Shown one piece after another: positions 33,100 through 46,400 of a DNA stretch of 64,000 bases. Source of the DNA: Pisaster brevispinus (lineage: Eukaryota; Echinodermata; Asteroidea; Forcipulatida; Asteriidae); NCBI GenBank assembly GCA_023634235.1, contig JAMKCF010000011.1, forward strand, positions 20,260,027 to 20,324,026, in the 5' to 3' direction. How positions within the stretch are numbered: position 1 is the stretch's first letter; each line of letters begins with the position of its first letter. The notes under the pieces were generated by a model, which was not told the DNA's origin, did no database searches, and saw only the letters and a list, made by a program, of their open reading frames with translations. Both the position numbers and the translations under genes were made by a program.

Positions 33100-33277
33100 A
33101 AAAGATTTTCGGTTGAATAACCCTGAAAAAGGAGGACCTGCACCTCCACATTATTGCCGCTTTGTTTTAATTGTGTTATCTTACTGTTAATGATTCCATT
33201 TTGTACTAGTTACATGTAACTATAAGTTGATAATGTGCTTGATGTGGAAGTAAAGTGAATTGAATTGAATTGAGTTT
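33100..33277 (+). mobile_element. Possible LINE 3' end with GAATT tail
   Basis: Noncoding sequence ending AAGTAAAGTGAATTGAATTG, i.e. a few tandem GAATT units, then a T-rich run. Short tandem tails of this kind mark 3' ends of CR1/L2-type retrotransposons. No coding remnant is visible, so the call is weak. Confidence 0.3.
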
Positions 33278-34699
33278 TTTTTTTTTTTTACTTTGAGGTG
33301 TTTTTACTCACTCCGGACTTGGGGTGAAACAACTTGTGTTCCAATCTGTTATGTACACTTTAAAAACTGTCGGTCGGACACAGGCATAGGTCAAACTGGC
33401 GAAAACCAGTTTTCGAGTCAGCGTGGCTCAGAACATAGGGTCGGGCCCCATAAACCTGGGATCCGGGTTACTTCTGATTCTGGAGCTTTTAGAAACTTAA
33501 GTACCGTCTGCTCAAAGCTCCCCACACCCCTCCGCCCCCAGCCAACCACCAAAAATAATTCTCGAAGCATGTCCAGACAGACCCAGCTGGATGGAGACAA
33601 ATATGCCCCTCAAAATAGACCATTCTGGCTTCGAAACTTTCCATTCTCGGGTAGGATATATATATACCCTTACAAACTATAGTTGTTATTTGTTTGAATT
33701 GCTTGCCCACTTTAACATTCCCTTTATAAATAGGCCCACCTAGACGCCTGTTCGATCTTGGGTCACCTTGGTCTTGTTTTCCAACTCAACATCAGAACAT
33801 ACCTCTTCGACATCATGTAGAGCTAACAATTCCATGTGATCAAAACAAGAGTTGTGGTTGACAATTTCTTATGTACCCACACGTAGGCCAAAACATAAAC
33901 CTCAAGAAATTTTACACCACCAGAAGTTGTGAAGATTTTGCACAGTTCTGGCATTTTCAGTCACCATCAGTGTCTAGACAATGTGGGCGTTAATTGGAAC
34001 ACAAACTCAAGGTTTCTTCGTTTATCCCAAACCTGTATAAGGCTGTGATATCGGGGGGTAGTTCTTCTTGGTAAACCGCAACAGATACTTTACCAATAAC
34101 TCTGCTTGGTGCCAGTTTAAATCACATCTTATTACTTTCATTTCACCACTAATAGTTTGAAATCTCAATTCTAGAAAGCGGAAATTCGCTTTGCTTGCCA
34201 CGAGCTGGTACGGGGATGACAAACAGTTGCTGGGAATAGTTTATATTTATATATATAAACCTTACATGATGCGTGTTATTGAGTTTGATGAAAGAGCTGT
34301 CTCAATTGTTCTTTGATTATTTTGTATGCCATGAATGACATGATGCTGTTTGACTATCAGACTATCTGTAATTCCAGTTATGCGTACATGGAGTAAAGAG
34401 TTACGAATAATGACAGCCTCACTTCCATAACGGATAAGGCAAATGGAAAAAGCTGAAATCGCTTCACTAAAAAAAAATCCACATTCCACGGTACCACACC
34501 TGTGAACATGACATACCACCTGCACACACCACCAGCAAAAAATACAGCAATCGTTGTGACGTCAATGGCTCGCTCATATTGCACTCCCTGAGCCTCCAGC
34601 CGGTCTGTCTCTCATGGGTCAAAGAGGTGTACATCGTCCACCTGTACGTATAGACGTACTACAGTCAGTTCAACTTGTGATACCCTCTGTTTGCCCAAG

Positions 34700-34830
34700 A
34701 AGTCTCGCGCGTATTCGAATATTGCGTTAAAGTGCGTGAGTTTGTTTCCTTCATGCGGTATAAAGCAATGTACGTGGGACCAAAGTGGTCCAAAAAAATT
34801 TCGAATACGCGCGAGACTTGCACGGTCTGT
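34700..34830. mobile_element. Foldback/MITE family C, copy 2
   Basis: Left AAGTCTCGCGCGTATTCGAA and right TTTCGAATACGCGCGAGACT are near-perfect complements. The interior GCGTTAAAGTGCGTGAGTTT and TTCCTTCATGCGGTATAAA match 19588-19731 in the same order. Confidence 0.8.
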
Positions 34831-36365
34831 TTACAGACGTAATTTGTTATATTCAATATGATTATGGATCAGACTTAGGAAAGCGATAAATGTCATTTAG
34901 ATGTTATAACCTTACTCCATAGGCGTGGTCAACTTGACCTACTTTCGTCTTCAAACAAGTTCGAATGTGTTCCAGCGTCTCAATAGGAATTTAGAAGCGG
35001 CAGCCTATACTATATTGGTTAGCGCACACACGAATTTATCTAAAGGGGAATATATATATTACAATATGTATTCATATTTAGTAATAATAAAAATAATAAT
35101 AATAATAAAGTATGCTTACATCCGTGACTGGATCTCAAAGTGACGTACAAATTAAAACAGCACAAAACAAACGGATGAAATAATCAAAGAGCATTACAAG
35201 ATGACAGGCCTAATAGTATTAATAATATTAATATTAAAAAACTGGACCAGCCAATAGTTAAAACTATACGAACCACTAAAATAAAAGGTCAATATTATGA
35301 AAAGCCCTCAACTGGAACATTTTGTTGCAGGGGTCTTAAACATTCAATCAACAATGCTGCAATTTTTAATATTAAGAACATTTTTTTTAATGCAACTGTA
35401 GTCGCAAATGCTGTTCAGCTGGTCCGCAATTCTGGTCATGTTTCACAAAGAATATTTTGGATGTTGGGTGCGCATTGTTGTTCAAGCATGCACAGCTCGA
35501 ATGCACTTGATGCATTTCTTTTCTGAAAATTTATTTCACAAAGTAAAATACTATCCTCATTTCGGTTTCCAACCTTTAAAAAAATTCTTCAAAATTCAAC
35601 TCCAACTGTTAACAATTACACGCAAACAGTAGCCAAGAATACCCCCCCAAAAAAGTCACCACAAATTGGTGTACATCTTCAAATTTGCATGAATGATAAC
35701 GTGATGCTTAAATAAATAATGTCAAAGTTTAACCCAAAGAATTACAGGCAGCAATAGCCAAGAATACAACAAATGTCATCACGAGTTTATGCGCCAACAA
35801 TTTCAGAACAGCAATGATTTGCATGGATGGTGTAACTTGATAATGGAATAATTATCGAGGATTTCGAAGTATGTAGTCACTAACTTGACTGAAAACTTTC
35901 TCTATGATTGAACACTATTATGCCCTCGAGTAATGGCTGCTAGTTAATCTAAAAAGCACAATAACCTGGAGATTTACTAGTGCTCACAGTTCGATAAATT
36001 AAAAGTTTCTGTCTCATTAAATAAAGGAACATGTTCTCAACAAAATACTATCCACTCCGTTTTTGGGGAACCAAGTTTTAAAATGGCAGTATAGTTCTGT
36101 CAAGTGCTTGTCAATTTAGCATCCATAAGGAGCAAGTTTCAAGCCGTAGAAATGTTTTATCTTAAAGTGTCTTTATATAGATGAAATTACCATTTCTCAA
36201 CTGAATATATTATCTCTTAAAAGGTACAAGCGTCGATATAGATTCGATTAGATTATCGACTGTAAGAAATCGGTCTGAAATGGTTTTACAAATTCAGTAC
36301 GTTCCCATGTGAAGGTGATACGTCATTCGAACATCCCGCCATTCACTGCGTTTCCGTTCAGGAAC

Positions 36366-36510
36366 TAGGGTGTTAAATTGATTCTCTTGGTATGTGACAA
36401 CACCGACAAGGTGTTAATTTCACCAACGATATAGTAATGGGGACAATTAACACCGTGTGGGTGTTGTCTCATTATAGTTACAAATAGAATCAATTCAACA
36501 CCCAAGTTTT
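36366..36510. mobile_element. Foldback/MITE family G, copy 1
   Basis: Left AGGGTGTTAAATTGATTCT and right AGAATCAATTCAACACCC are complementary. Inside is GACAACACCGACAAGGTGTT. A related element lies at 43303-43460, and a solo end near 24589. Confidence 0.7.
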
Positions 36511-37388
36511 TTGATGTGATACCAACCCCAAATCATGGCAGGCTGTTGTATTTCCAAAACTCTGCCATTAAGACATATGAACATAACAAGAGACAAACTT
36601 GGAAGAAAATGTTTGCCATTCCAAAAATTTCTCCCCAAATTGCCTGTTTGGCAATTTTTGCCATTCGATATAATCGCGTATGTGTAGTTTTGACGACCCA
36701 TGCCAAGTAGCAGTATCATCTTAAACTGAGCCTTTCAACCCGTCAGCGGCCACCCTGCTGTGCTGGTATGCGTCGGATGCGGAGACACGCGAGCCCAGAG
36801 TATTCAGGCTTCTTCAACTCTGACCAGAATTTTTCCACCCCACGGATACAGACTGGTAAAGGCAGGCAGTAAAGGCAGGGCTCGTCGTACATCGTGACCT
36901 CCAAGGCTCAGCAGTAGTATATTTAGCTGGAAGGGATATGATAGTTGCGTCAGATTGGAAGTGAATGTCATGAAGAGCGGAGCTTCATCTGCCATTTGGA
37001 GTGATCACGCGTGTATTGTACTCAGACGGCACTTTGGTGTACCTCATTCGGTACAAACCTATTGTATGCTAATCCGGATGTAAATGAGTAAAATCACCCA
37101 GTCGATTGCAGCCTTGAAAAAAATTGGAGTAAATCATCTCGAAGGAAGAAGTTTCAAACGAGTTCTTGCTCTTTCAAGGTATAGTTGTCTGATAAGTTTG
37201 CTCGGATTGGAACACGCCGACATATTGTCTTGTTGTTCCATTTATCTGATACCTAAAACCTATAATTAATCGTTATAATTTTACAAGATCAGCAAAACTA
37301 GTATCATCTTTGGATGAAGTTTTTGGTTGACATTGATAACAATTCTTAAGCACGTTGGTAATTTTTTGTAATTTTGTTGACATCACAG

Positions 37389-37470
37389 ATGGAGCGAATG
37401 TGGACTCCGCTGGTAGCCTTGAGCTGCGTGTGTCTTTTCGCTGTTGTTGTGGTCGGTGCAAAAAATGGAG
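37389..37470 (+). CDS. Thrombospondin exon 1: signal peptide
   Basis: Begins [20 protein letters not shown]: a short positively charged start, then a hydrophobic core of about 16 residues, then VGA before the likely cleavage. The ATG follows directly after ATCACAG, which could be an acceptor from a noncoding exon. The exon ends in phase 1 and is followed by a 4.86-kb intron. Confidence 0.9.
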
Positions 37471-40400
37471 GTAAGTTTGAAATTTCAATTTATGGTAGAC
37501 TGTGCTGAAATATTAGAAATTGTATAATGTTTTGTCTGTAATTGAAGCTCAAATAATGTTATAGAGTTAATAAATCACATTGAGGTGTTTTTATTCCAAT
37601 GTTACTTTGGGGATATTTCTAGTGAAGTTTTTCAGGAATGCATGGACGAAAAACAATGCTGATGTAGCCTCGGCCAATTTTCTTTGAATTTCTCCCGCAA
37701 TGCCTATACGCAGTACAGAAAATAGAAACTTTATAAAAATTGAAACTGAAATAGCTGAAAAGACTAACGAGTTGTAGAATAGAACATGAATTCATCATTA
37801 TAGGGTCAGATATTTGTGGAATTTAACGGGGCCTAGGAATAGTTCGAGTGAATCTGCCAACAACAGTGGGGCATCTGCGCGCCTCTGCGTTGGTTCCCCA
37901 TTCCAGACGCACTTTGCTTGGCGGTCGGTGTCTATTTGCCATCCCTCCGCAGGCATCACTCGCAATTGCCGCAAATCTCTTCCGATTGCTTGATTTCTTG
38001 TCGCAACAAATGGCCCGTAAAAAACCTGGCTGTTTCACTCACTCATATCACCGTTAGACTATATATTATTACCGACGAACGGCAGTCACTTTTACCTCCT
38101 ATCAAAATGCGGTCTGCTGCTGAGGAGTAATTGAATTTCTGCCGTGAAATATTTCCGCCAGCGGAAACATTCGACGGGAGACGCAGCGATCTACTTAAAA
38201 ATAGATATCAATGTTTGAAGTTTTGTGTGAAGATGTAGAAACGCTGCTAACTTTGTTAGTCGATGGTTTCTAATTTTGGGTGCGCGGTATCATTGGCTGG
38301 ACTTCGCAGAATGGCAGACATGTTCGTGTGTAGGATCCGGCAGATGCGATTACGGGGGATGGTTGGCACAGCATGCTGATGTAGCCTCGGCCAATTTTCT
38401 TTGAATTTGGGGCATTATTAGTTGCATTTCGCAGCCTATAAATATTGTTGATACACTTGGATATTGGTGGACATTATTAGAATGTGTTCCCGTGAACTGA
38501 ATGTTGGACACAAACAAGAAATAAATGGTAATATAACTTACCATCAGTACAGAAATAACTTATTTTTACTTATGAGCTGAAACCATGTAAAAAGTAGAAA
38601 CAAATACTTTTCTAAAACAATATAAAGTGACATAGTTTATTTTCTACTGATTTTCAACAGTGTTTTCCCCCTACCTACTAATTTTTTTCTGTGTATCTTT
38701 ATGTTTTGGTTCTTTTTCCAATCTGGGTCCAACTTCATAAAGCTGTTAAGCAGAGAAACCTGCTTAACAATTTTCTTTGCTAAGCAAAACATGACTTGGG
38801 CACCAGTCACAACAATGTAAACTTCGTGGAATTTTGGTTGGTTACCTGTTTCTGCTACGCAGTATTTTTCTGTGCTTAGCAAGTTTTTGTGCAGTACAGG
38901 CTTTATGAAATTGGGCCCTTGTTCCAAAAAGGTTACCAGCAAAAATACCATTCCTCCTGACTGGTATCCTGCTTGTTGTTGCCTGGGAGAGCAACTTTGA
39001 GTTTTGAATTTTGAGAACACATTTCAGTTTTCTCATTATATTCTTGGAGGTAGTGAGTTACAGCTAGAAGAATGTCTCTTGTGCTGCCAAAGTGTTCCTT
39101 GTGCATGCAGTTGGTTGCCTCCAAGTTGCCTGAAAGTTTGCCCTGCGTGACATGGCTCTTATAAAACAGAATTTTCTTCTGGACCCCTCGAGCTCCAAAG
39201 ATACACCAATGCGTCACTACAGACACCTCCCTCCGCAGTGGAAAGTAGTACCACTTAGTAATAGTTCGTTTGTACCAGATATGCTGCTGATGAAATACAT
39301 GTAGCTTTTTATATAGTTAATTCAAAACAATACAAAAGTTAAAAGACCTAAAAGTTATTGGTATGTTGGTATCATTCAGAACATATTCATAGTGCAAAGG
39401 TTTACATGCACTTCCATAATTACCCCTGCATTAGTCCATCTGAAGATTGGCATTCAACTTACTAAATTATTTATTATTAAGTCAACAGACCTCAAACAGA
39501 TCATTAAGAGTGCCTAGACTGTCGTAGTTAATTAGTTTGGAGACTTAGATAGGTCAATGCAATCTCTCGCAGACAACTGCAAACTAGAACCATTATAGAC
39601 AGAACCTTACAGATGTTAATTTATGTACTTATTCCTTTTTGAGAAACTTGACAGCAGTCTTTGCTACGACGTCATTTTGTTATGTTGGCTGCGCCAAGTT
39701 TTGATTTACACCCATACTCTTTTTTAATGTCAGTAGCCCAGACCTTCATTTTCTTTACCTTGTTCTGGTGATCGATGAAATAACACATGTTGTCAACTCT
39801 GTACATTGCTGCAGGATCTCATAACAATATTGGATAAATCGTTATGGCTAGACTGCACAGCTATAACTTTAGATCAATATTCACCTTTCGTATTCGATTC
39901 CACATATCATGTGACGCGTGACCAGGTTATCCGCTCACAAGAGCTGCACCTATAATTATAAACCAATGGGAAAGTTCAATATTGAAGCACAAAGTAGTGT
40001 ACTGTTCCTTTTCTTATCGTGAAAGGTGAACCAGAAACTTCTTCACACAATCAAGTTGAAAAGAATGCAAAAACTTAAAAAGGAATCGGGAACTAGTCTT
40101 CTTGTCCTCGGCGGCTGTATCTTCTTTTGCGTATGTAGATATTTGAAATGTGACGTCATTGAATGTTTTAGGATATTAAACTGAGTGGCATTTTACACCA
40201 TTTTAACCTTAGGTTAGAGACTTTTTTCTTTTCTTTTATCTTTTTTCCACTTTCATAAAGACCCTATCTATTGGATAAACGCATCTCAAAACTTAATTCG
40301 ACCTTGGTGCCAATGGATGGATAAAGAGTTAGTGAAAATGTCAAGTTCTTCACCGATTGACTGCGTTGAAGTCTAGTTTAAGAATTATTTCACTAAATCA

Positions 40401-43400
40401 TTAAATGAAAAGTTCCCTTTCTACTTGTGATAGAAAGTGATTGAGCGGAGACTATAGAGCCTTTTCGAAACCCCGTATTCAACTCTGCTCTGGGCCCTCC
40501 TCAGTAATTATTAAAATTGTTCACCTTTGGCTCGGACCCCCAGTAGAGAAGCCAAAATGAAACCATATTTTTGAAGAAACAAACAAACAAACATCAAACA
40601 CAGCTTGTTGTGTCAATTTAACAGTTATAGCTTCAACATCCCGAGTCTTCTCGCTCGCGACGATTCTTACAGCCGGCGGTCATTTAACATTTAGGGAAAA
40701 TATCACGGTTGAACACAATTACGGTAATTTATACAAATAACACGCAGCCAGCTCTGCAAATTTTCGACCATCCATGGACTTGTTGGCCTCCCCGTGGCGC
40801 CTGCAACCTTCCATTAAACGACGCTCCGAGTTCAATCGTAGGTTCACGGCACCGCCCCTCGACCCTGACAGGTCCCCCATTTACACACCTGTGGCTGAAG
40901 AGAAGCAAATTACGTCTGGGTGTCTCGTTCAAGGACACGGGTACCATGACCGGCATGGCTGGGACTCGACCTCATTTTTCCGATAGTCTCAGTCATCAGT
41001 AATATTGGCAGAGGAACCATGAGGAAGCACTTATACAAAGAGTGGGCCCGAGACGAAGAATGTCCGCACAATGATTTCACAAACTATAAAATCTCGTCGC
41101 TCTTGAAAAGGGAGCATTTTCTTGGTTGTCGTCTCAACTTGAGTCGTGTCCGAATTGCTAGTTACAGCTACGGCTACGGCTGGATTTCTGCGTCATCACG
41201 CATTGAAGTGTAGGACATCCTTAGCAACACCCTTAGCAAAAGTCGTAGCCGTAGCTGTGGCCGCCAATTCGGAATCGGCCTTAAAATGCACGTAGAAGTT
41301 TTAAGGGATCGCCAGAGCAAAAATCAGCTCTCAAAACATTGTTGGCAAGCCATGCGGACGGTTTTGAGAATGTCTTTTTCTACATGATAGTTGGAAGGCT
41401 CACAGAGCACGTGTTACACAAACTCGTGATCTAACGCACCAGAGTGCTCGCTCATGTTACTCCAACATCACTTTGTTTTCGAATATACTATTATGGAAAA
41501 CTTGTTGATTTGGTTTGGGACAAATATACCAATTGTTGATTTACGGTGCAGATGACAACCATAAGAAGTGGTGGTTCTCCAAAGAATCAATTATAAGCTA
41601 GTGACGTGTCGAGCAGTGTGCGCTTGCAGGGTTCTGCGAAAACGGACAATGCAACTTGGGAGAAACTCAGACGAGCAGATACAAATCGGATTCCTCGACT
41701 CGTGGCACGAGGCCAGACAAAGCTTAAGGGAGCAGCGGGTGCCCGCGTTTGTTTAACTTTACCTTCACAGGGTTTTGTGGATGTGGGCTACATACTGCGG
41801 TACCTACTGGTCATTCTGTTGTGTCTCTTCAGACTTAAGTTCGTGGGGGATTGCTGCTTGAGACCGAAATCCTTGATCTGAAACAGTGATTATACGGTGT
41901 TGAGTTAAGGTTTCAAATTAGGTTATATAGACTCTTGTTTTTAACATTGCCGTGTTTTATTTTGTCTTCGTGTCTGCACATAGTTCACTTCAAAATAACT
42001 CACAAGTTGTTATACACCTGTGAAAATTTGGGCTTAATCCGTCGTGTGAGTCAGGAGAAAATAGCGAAAAACCATACACAATATTTAAAATTTTGGCTGT
42101 AACAGTAACAATCAGCTGTTTTTCAGGATTTCAGATACAGTTTTCTCCAATATGACCTTATTTCAGATGGAAATATATGTCAGCAAAAAGATGGTTCTAG
42201 TATGAAATTCATAATCGGTGAGCTTTCAGACTAAAATTAAACAATGATGTTTTTAGTCTTACCAATCTCGTACAATACTTTTAATCAATCACAAATTAAT
42301 CCGTTTTTCTCAATTTACTTCGCACAGATATGAACCTTCTCGAGATCTTCCAAATCAAAACACTTCGTATCCCCGGGGTGTCCATAGTGGACGGGGGCTC
42401 CACTCTCTTCGGGGACACCTACGAATTCGACGGCCATTTGCAGTACAATTCGCTCGTTGCGGACGAGGTGCATCTGAGGACTTTTGCCAAGGAAATCCGA
42501 GCCCAGGACGAGATTTTCCTGGTGGCTAGAGTGATGTTAACACCTGGTGTTCAGAGCGTACTGACCGGTGTGTACTCACTGAATAACAGGTACCCGTACT
42601 TCCAGGTTTTGTTTGATGGAAGAGATACCACAAATGGCAAAGGTAAGGTCTTTGTTTCCCCCCTTTTTTTTAAGAGTCAATTTCTTCCAATCAAAGATTA
42701 TACAGCGCCGAAGGTGCAATTTGGGGAACTGGAGCTGTTTCTATTGTTTGAACGTGAAATACTTATGGGCGCCATTTCAGCAAGCAAATGTTTTGGTTTT
42801 AATTGAGAGCGATGGTCCTTGTCTGCAATGATCTATAGTGTTGCATCAAAAGAGTTGATTGCTGAAATGGCGTCCAGTGCGCATTTCACATATTACAGCC
42901 GGAGTTCCCCATCTTCGGCGCTCTGCAATTTTTGCTTCCAATCCTCTTGTTTTCAATAGGTGGATTGCATATGACGTCACATATCCCATAATCCTCTCTG
43001 AGTGGCTGCCGTTCGCCGTCTTTGATGATTTTAACATTTAGTTTTCCATTTCCACGTCGTTATACCTCAAAGATGGCGAATTAAAAAAATTAATTCAGAG
43101 AGGATTGTGGGAAATGCCTTACGTTAAAGCTTGTAGTATCTAATAAACACCTGAACGCACGACCCAAGCTTTGAATAATTAATAATAACTACATAAAATG
43201 AAAAAAGGTGGAAGAAAAAAGAGCAAAAAGAGATGACAATTTACACCATGGTTTTGTTACATAGTAGATACCGATCAGAAGAGAGAATAAAAATTAACAT
43301 CATAGGGTGTTAGCATAACACCAATGTAATTGTTTTTTTGCGGAAATAGGTGTTATTTTAATACAACGGTGTAACATTTTATTCTTGTATGGTATATATA

Positions 43401-46400
43401 TAAATATATGTGGCAACACCGATGGTGTCAATTTTAACACCCAAGATTTTGCAGTGTATAAAACCATGAGCATGAAGATAAATTTTTCATTCATTTTGCC
43501 TTTCAGTGTCCTTCAGCTATATGGTAGGCGATGACAGTAGAACATTGGAATTCCCTGGCGTTAAGTTAACGGACGGTCAGTGGCACACCTTCATTCTTCA
43601 CTTTCATAACCTGAAACAACCCCAGAATGAGATGTCTTTGTACGTAGACTGTGACTTGGTTGGTAAGCCGCAGACTCTGACCGGACGGCTGGGGAAGACT
43701 TTCAACAAGAAGGCCCTGAACTTGGCCAAGATGACGGTAGGACAGAGCGGTCTAATCACATCACCAAAGCCACTGCAAGTACGTTTGATTTATGTTCCCC
43801 TTTTCCATTTTACTCTTTAAGGGACGTATCGCACCGAAACCAATTTATAGGCAACCAGTTCTAGGCAATCTCCACGAAACAAAAATGATCAAAAACTATC
43901 TATTTCAACAATATAATCTAGGCGAGAAAAAATGTATTTTGTGTTGCTGAAACGTTCCTTATCGAATGCACTGCAGAATGTATTCTGTCCTCTAGAGGGC
44001 CTGATCCATTTCTGCGTCAGTCTGACCCGGAAAATGATTAAAAATGGAATGTTGACTCGAATTCTGCGTCAGTCTGACCCATTTTGCTTGGTAATTTTGA
44101 CACATATACTGGGTCATACTGACTCGGAAATGGGTCACGCTGCACGGGGCCCCGATCCGAGTCTGACCAGAAAGTTTGTATAGTGTACAATGCTTGTATT
44201 ACCTCGCAACTAACCTCTGTGGTACAGACAGCTCGATGTTCTCACATTCAAATCCTTGCAGCCAAACTGAGGCTGACAGGGAAAATAGACTGGCCCACTT
44301 TTAGGTCTGGTAAGAATCAATATGCATACCTGATTGACAGAAGACTGGGTTCTTGACACAGTGGTAGCCTATTATGCCTGTTTTAGATTGACCGGCCAAA
44401 CAATTTGGAACACAAGTTTCTTCAATAAGTCAACATTTCTAGACGTAAATTGAATTTCCATCACGATAATATCAGCTGTAAGGCAAAGCCCGGTTTGAAT
44501 CACGTCTATCGACAAACAAACAAGTTACTGAGAGATTGCAGTAGAGGCCTACGCTATATGTGGGATTGCCCTTTGCTTTTATATTCCATACTGCAAGAAC
44601 ATTCCTAAATCCAATGACCAATTACACGGCAAAGCGCATCTGTTCCGTCGCATCAAATCATTATTAATCTTTTCTATAATAAGAAGAGATGGTTTTCCAA
44701 AGCCTAATTTGTATCTGGTATAATGGTTTGGACTTAAAGGCGTGATTATATGATTTGTAATGATCTTTTAAAAACTGCGAACTGTTTCCAAATCTAGAGG
44801 TTAGCTTTGGGTTGAGGCTCACCATGAGTTAATTAAGGGGCAAGGTAATTGTGGGAAAGACAAACAGCTCTCACTTCTTGTTTGTTCGTTTTCCGCAAAC
44901 CAAAATAAGCACATACGAACATTCACTAAAAAACTGACAAAGCATGAACGTTTTTCGCTTTTGTTTGTTTGTTTGTTTGTTGTTCTTATAAAAGAAATTC
45001 TTGGAAAACGTTGACCACGCAGTCCTGCTGAATATTAATTACATAGGTTGGTCGTTGATTGGTGTGTTTAAGGGTTTGAATTAATATACTCTTCCAAAAA
45101 CCAACGCTGTGTCCCAACTTTAACGTCCCAATTAGGGTTCGGTCCAGGGTGTGAAGTTCTTGTTCGGAACCTCAATTGGTGAAGCTCTGGGCTCCATGGG
45201 ATGCCAGCCGCTGGATGAACGGGAGCGAGATAATACTGGTAAGCATTCATGACCCAGAATATACTCTAAGAAATATTCTGTTAGTGTTCTGGATGGATAA
45301 AGTTGTGATTATCATTAAAATAATAAGTGTAACCACGATTTCCAATGTTTTTGTTGATTGAGAGAAACTCATCAGTCATATTTACTTATAGATATTTTAA
45401 TAAATAAATGCTTGTCAGGTGTACAAATCGAGAGATAATCCACTTTAAAAAAACTCCAGGGTCAAAATTGATCCGGTACAAGGGTCTCAAGCTGACGCAG
45501 AATCTAAGCTAAAGTTCCATTAAAAAGAAATCATCTTTTGTGTCAGTCTGAACCAGAAATGGGTCAGGCCCCAGTCTCCCTGAGACCCGGGATTCGGTCA
45601 GTTTTGCCCCGGGAGTTGTCAGAGTTTAAGTAAGCGACTGCTCTGAGTAGGCTTCGATGCTTACCACACTATTAACTACATGTTGTTTTGTGTTCTTTGT
45701 GAAAATAGCAAATGAATCAAAATTGAACGTCAACACAAATACTTCACAAGATTCAAGATACTTTAACAGGATATTTTGAAAAAGTTACATCACTGTTTTA
45801 GACTCTGCTCAAATATCTTAACACGCATAGTAAACGCAGGTTATATTTTGTTCTTGTTGGCAGTTTCGGACTCCGTAGTTTTAATGGACGCCTTGAACTC
45901 TCTGGTTGACTCCATCTACGTGTTAAAAAATGAACTGAGCGAACAGGTATTTAAGCATGTGTTTGTCATTTTGTCTTGCTACATTCATGTGACTTTGCAT
46001 TTATACTTCATAGTCAATGACTGATCACAACTGGACTTACAATTCAAAAGGAGATGCCAAGCTTTCGTACGTCTTTTAAATTAATTGTTCTTACTAGACT
46101 GATAGTACATTATTTTGAGAAAGAATTCCCGTCGAAGTAATATGGTTTGGATAGTTTTTCACCTCAAAACATTTTGACCTGAGAAACGATTCATGCATGC
46201 ATGAATCGTTTCTGAGAGAGGAAGTCCATTCGCGAATACTGCGGCCAGTGATGCGGTTGGTACCGCTGTCACCTCGCTTAATGTGGATGGCTTTTACGTT
46301 CTTGCGAAAATACTGTATTAGTTTTTTTTTTTTTTTTTTTGCTGTTTTCTCAACAAGTAGACACTGCATGCAGCCGAAACTTTCAAAGGTGACTTTGATT

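Larger units (their letters stand above)
31213..37388. other. Noncoding stretch upstream of the thrombospondin start codon
   Basis: No protein-like frame was found. It holds a LINE-like 3' end (33.1 kb), a family C foldback (34.7 kb), AT-rich simple sequence near 35.05-35.23 kb and a family G element (36.37 kb). Two TGACGTCA sites lie close together at about 32588-32612, the second followed by CCAAT. Confidence 0.55.

Noticed and set aside
41557..41606. Possible extra thrombospondin exon after GGTGCAG
   Set aside because: In the required phase it reads into a stop within about 50 nt and has no donor of the right phase. Exon 1 joins exon 2 in frame without it.
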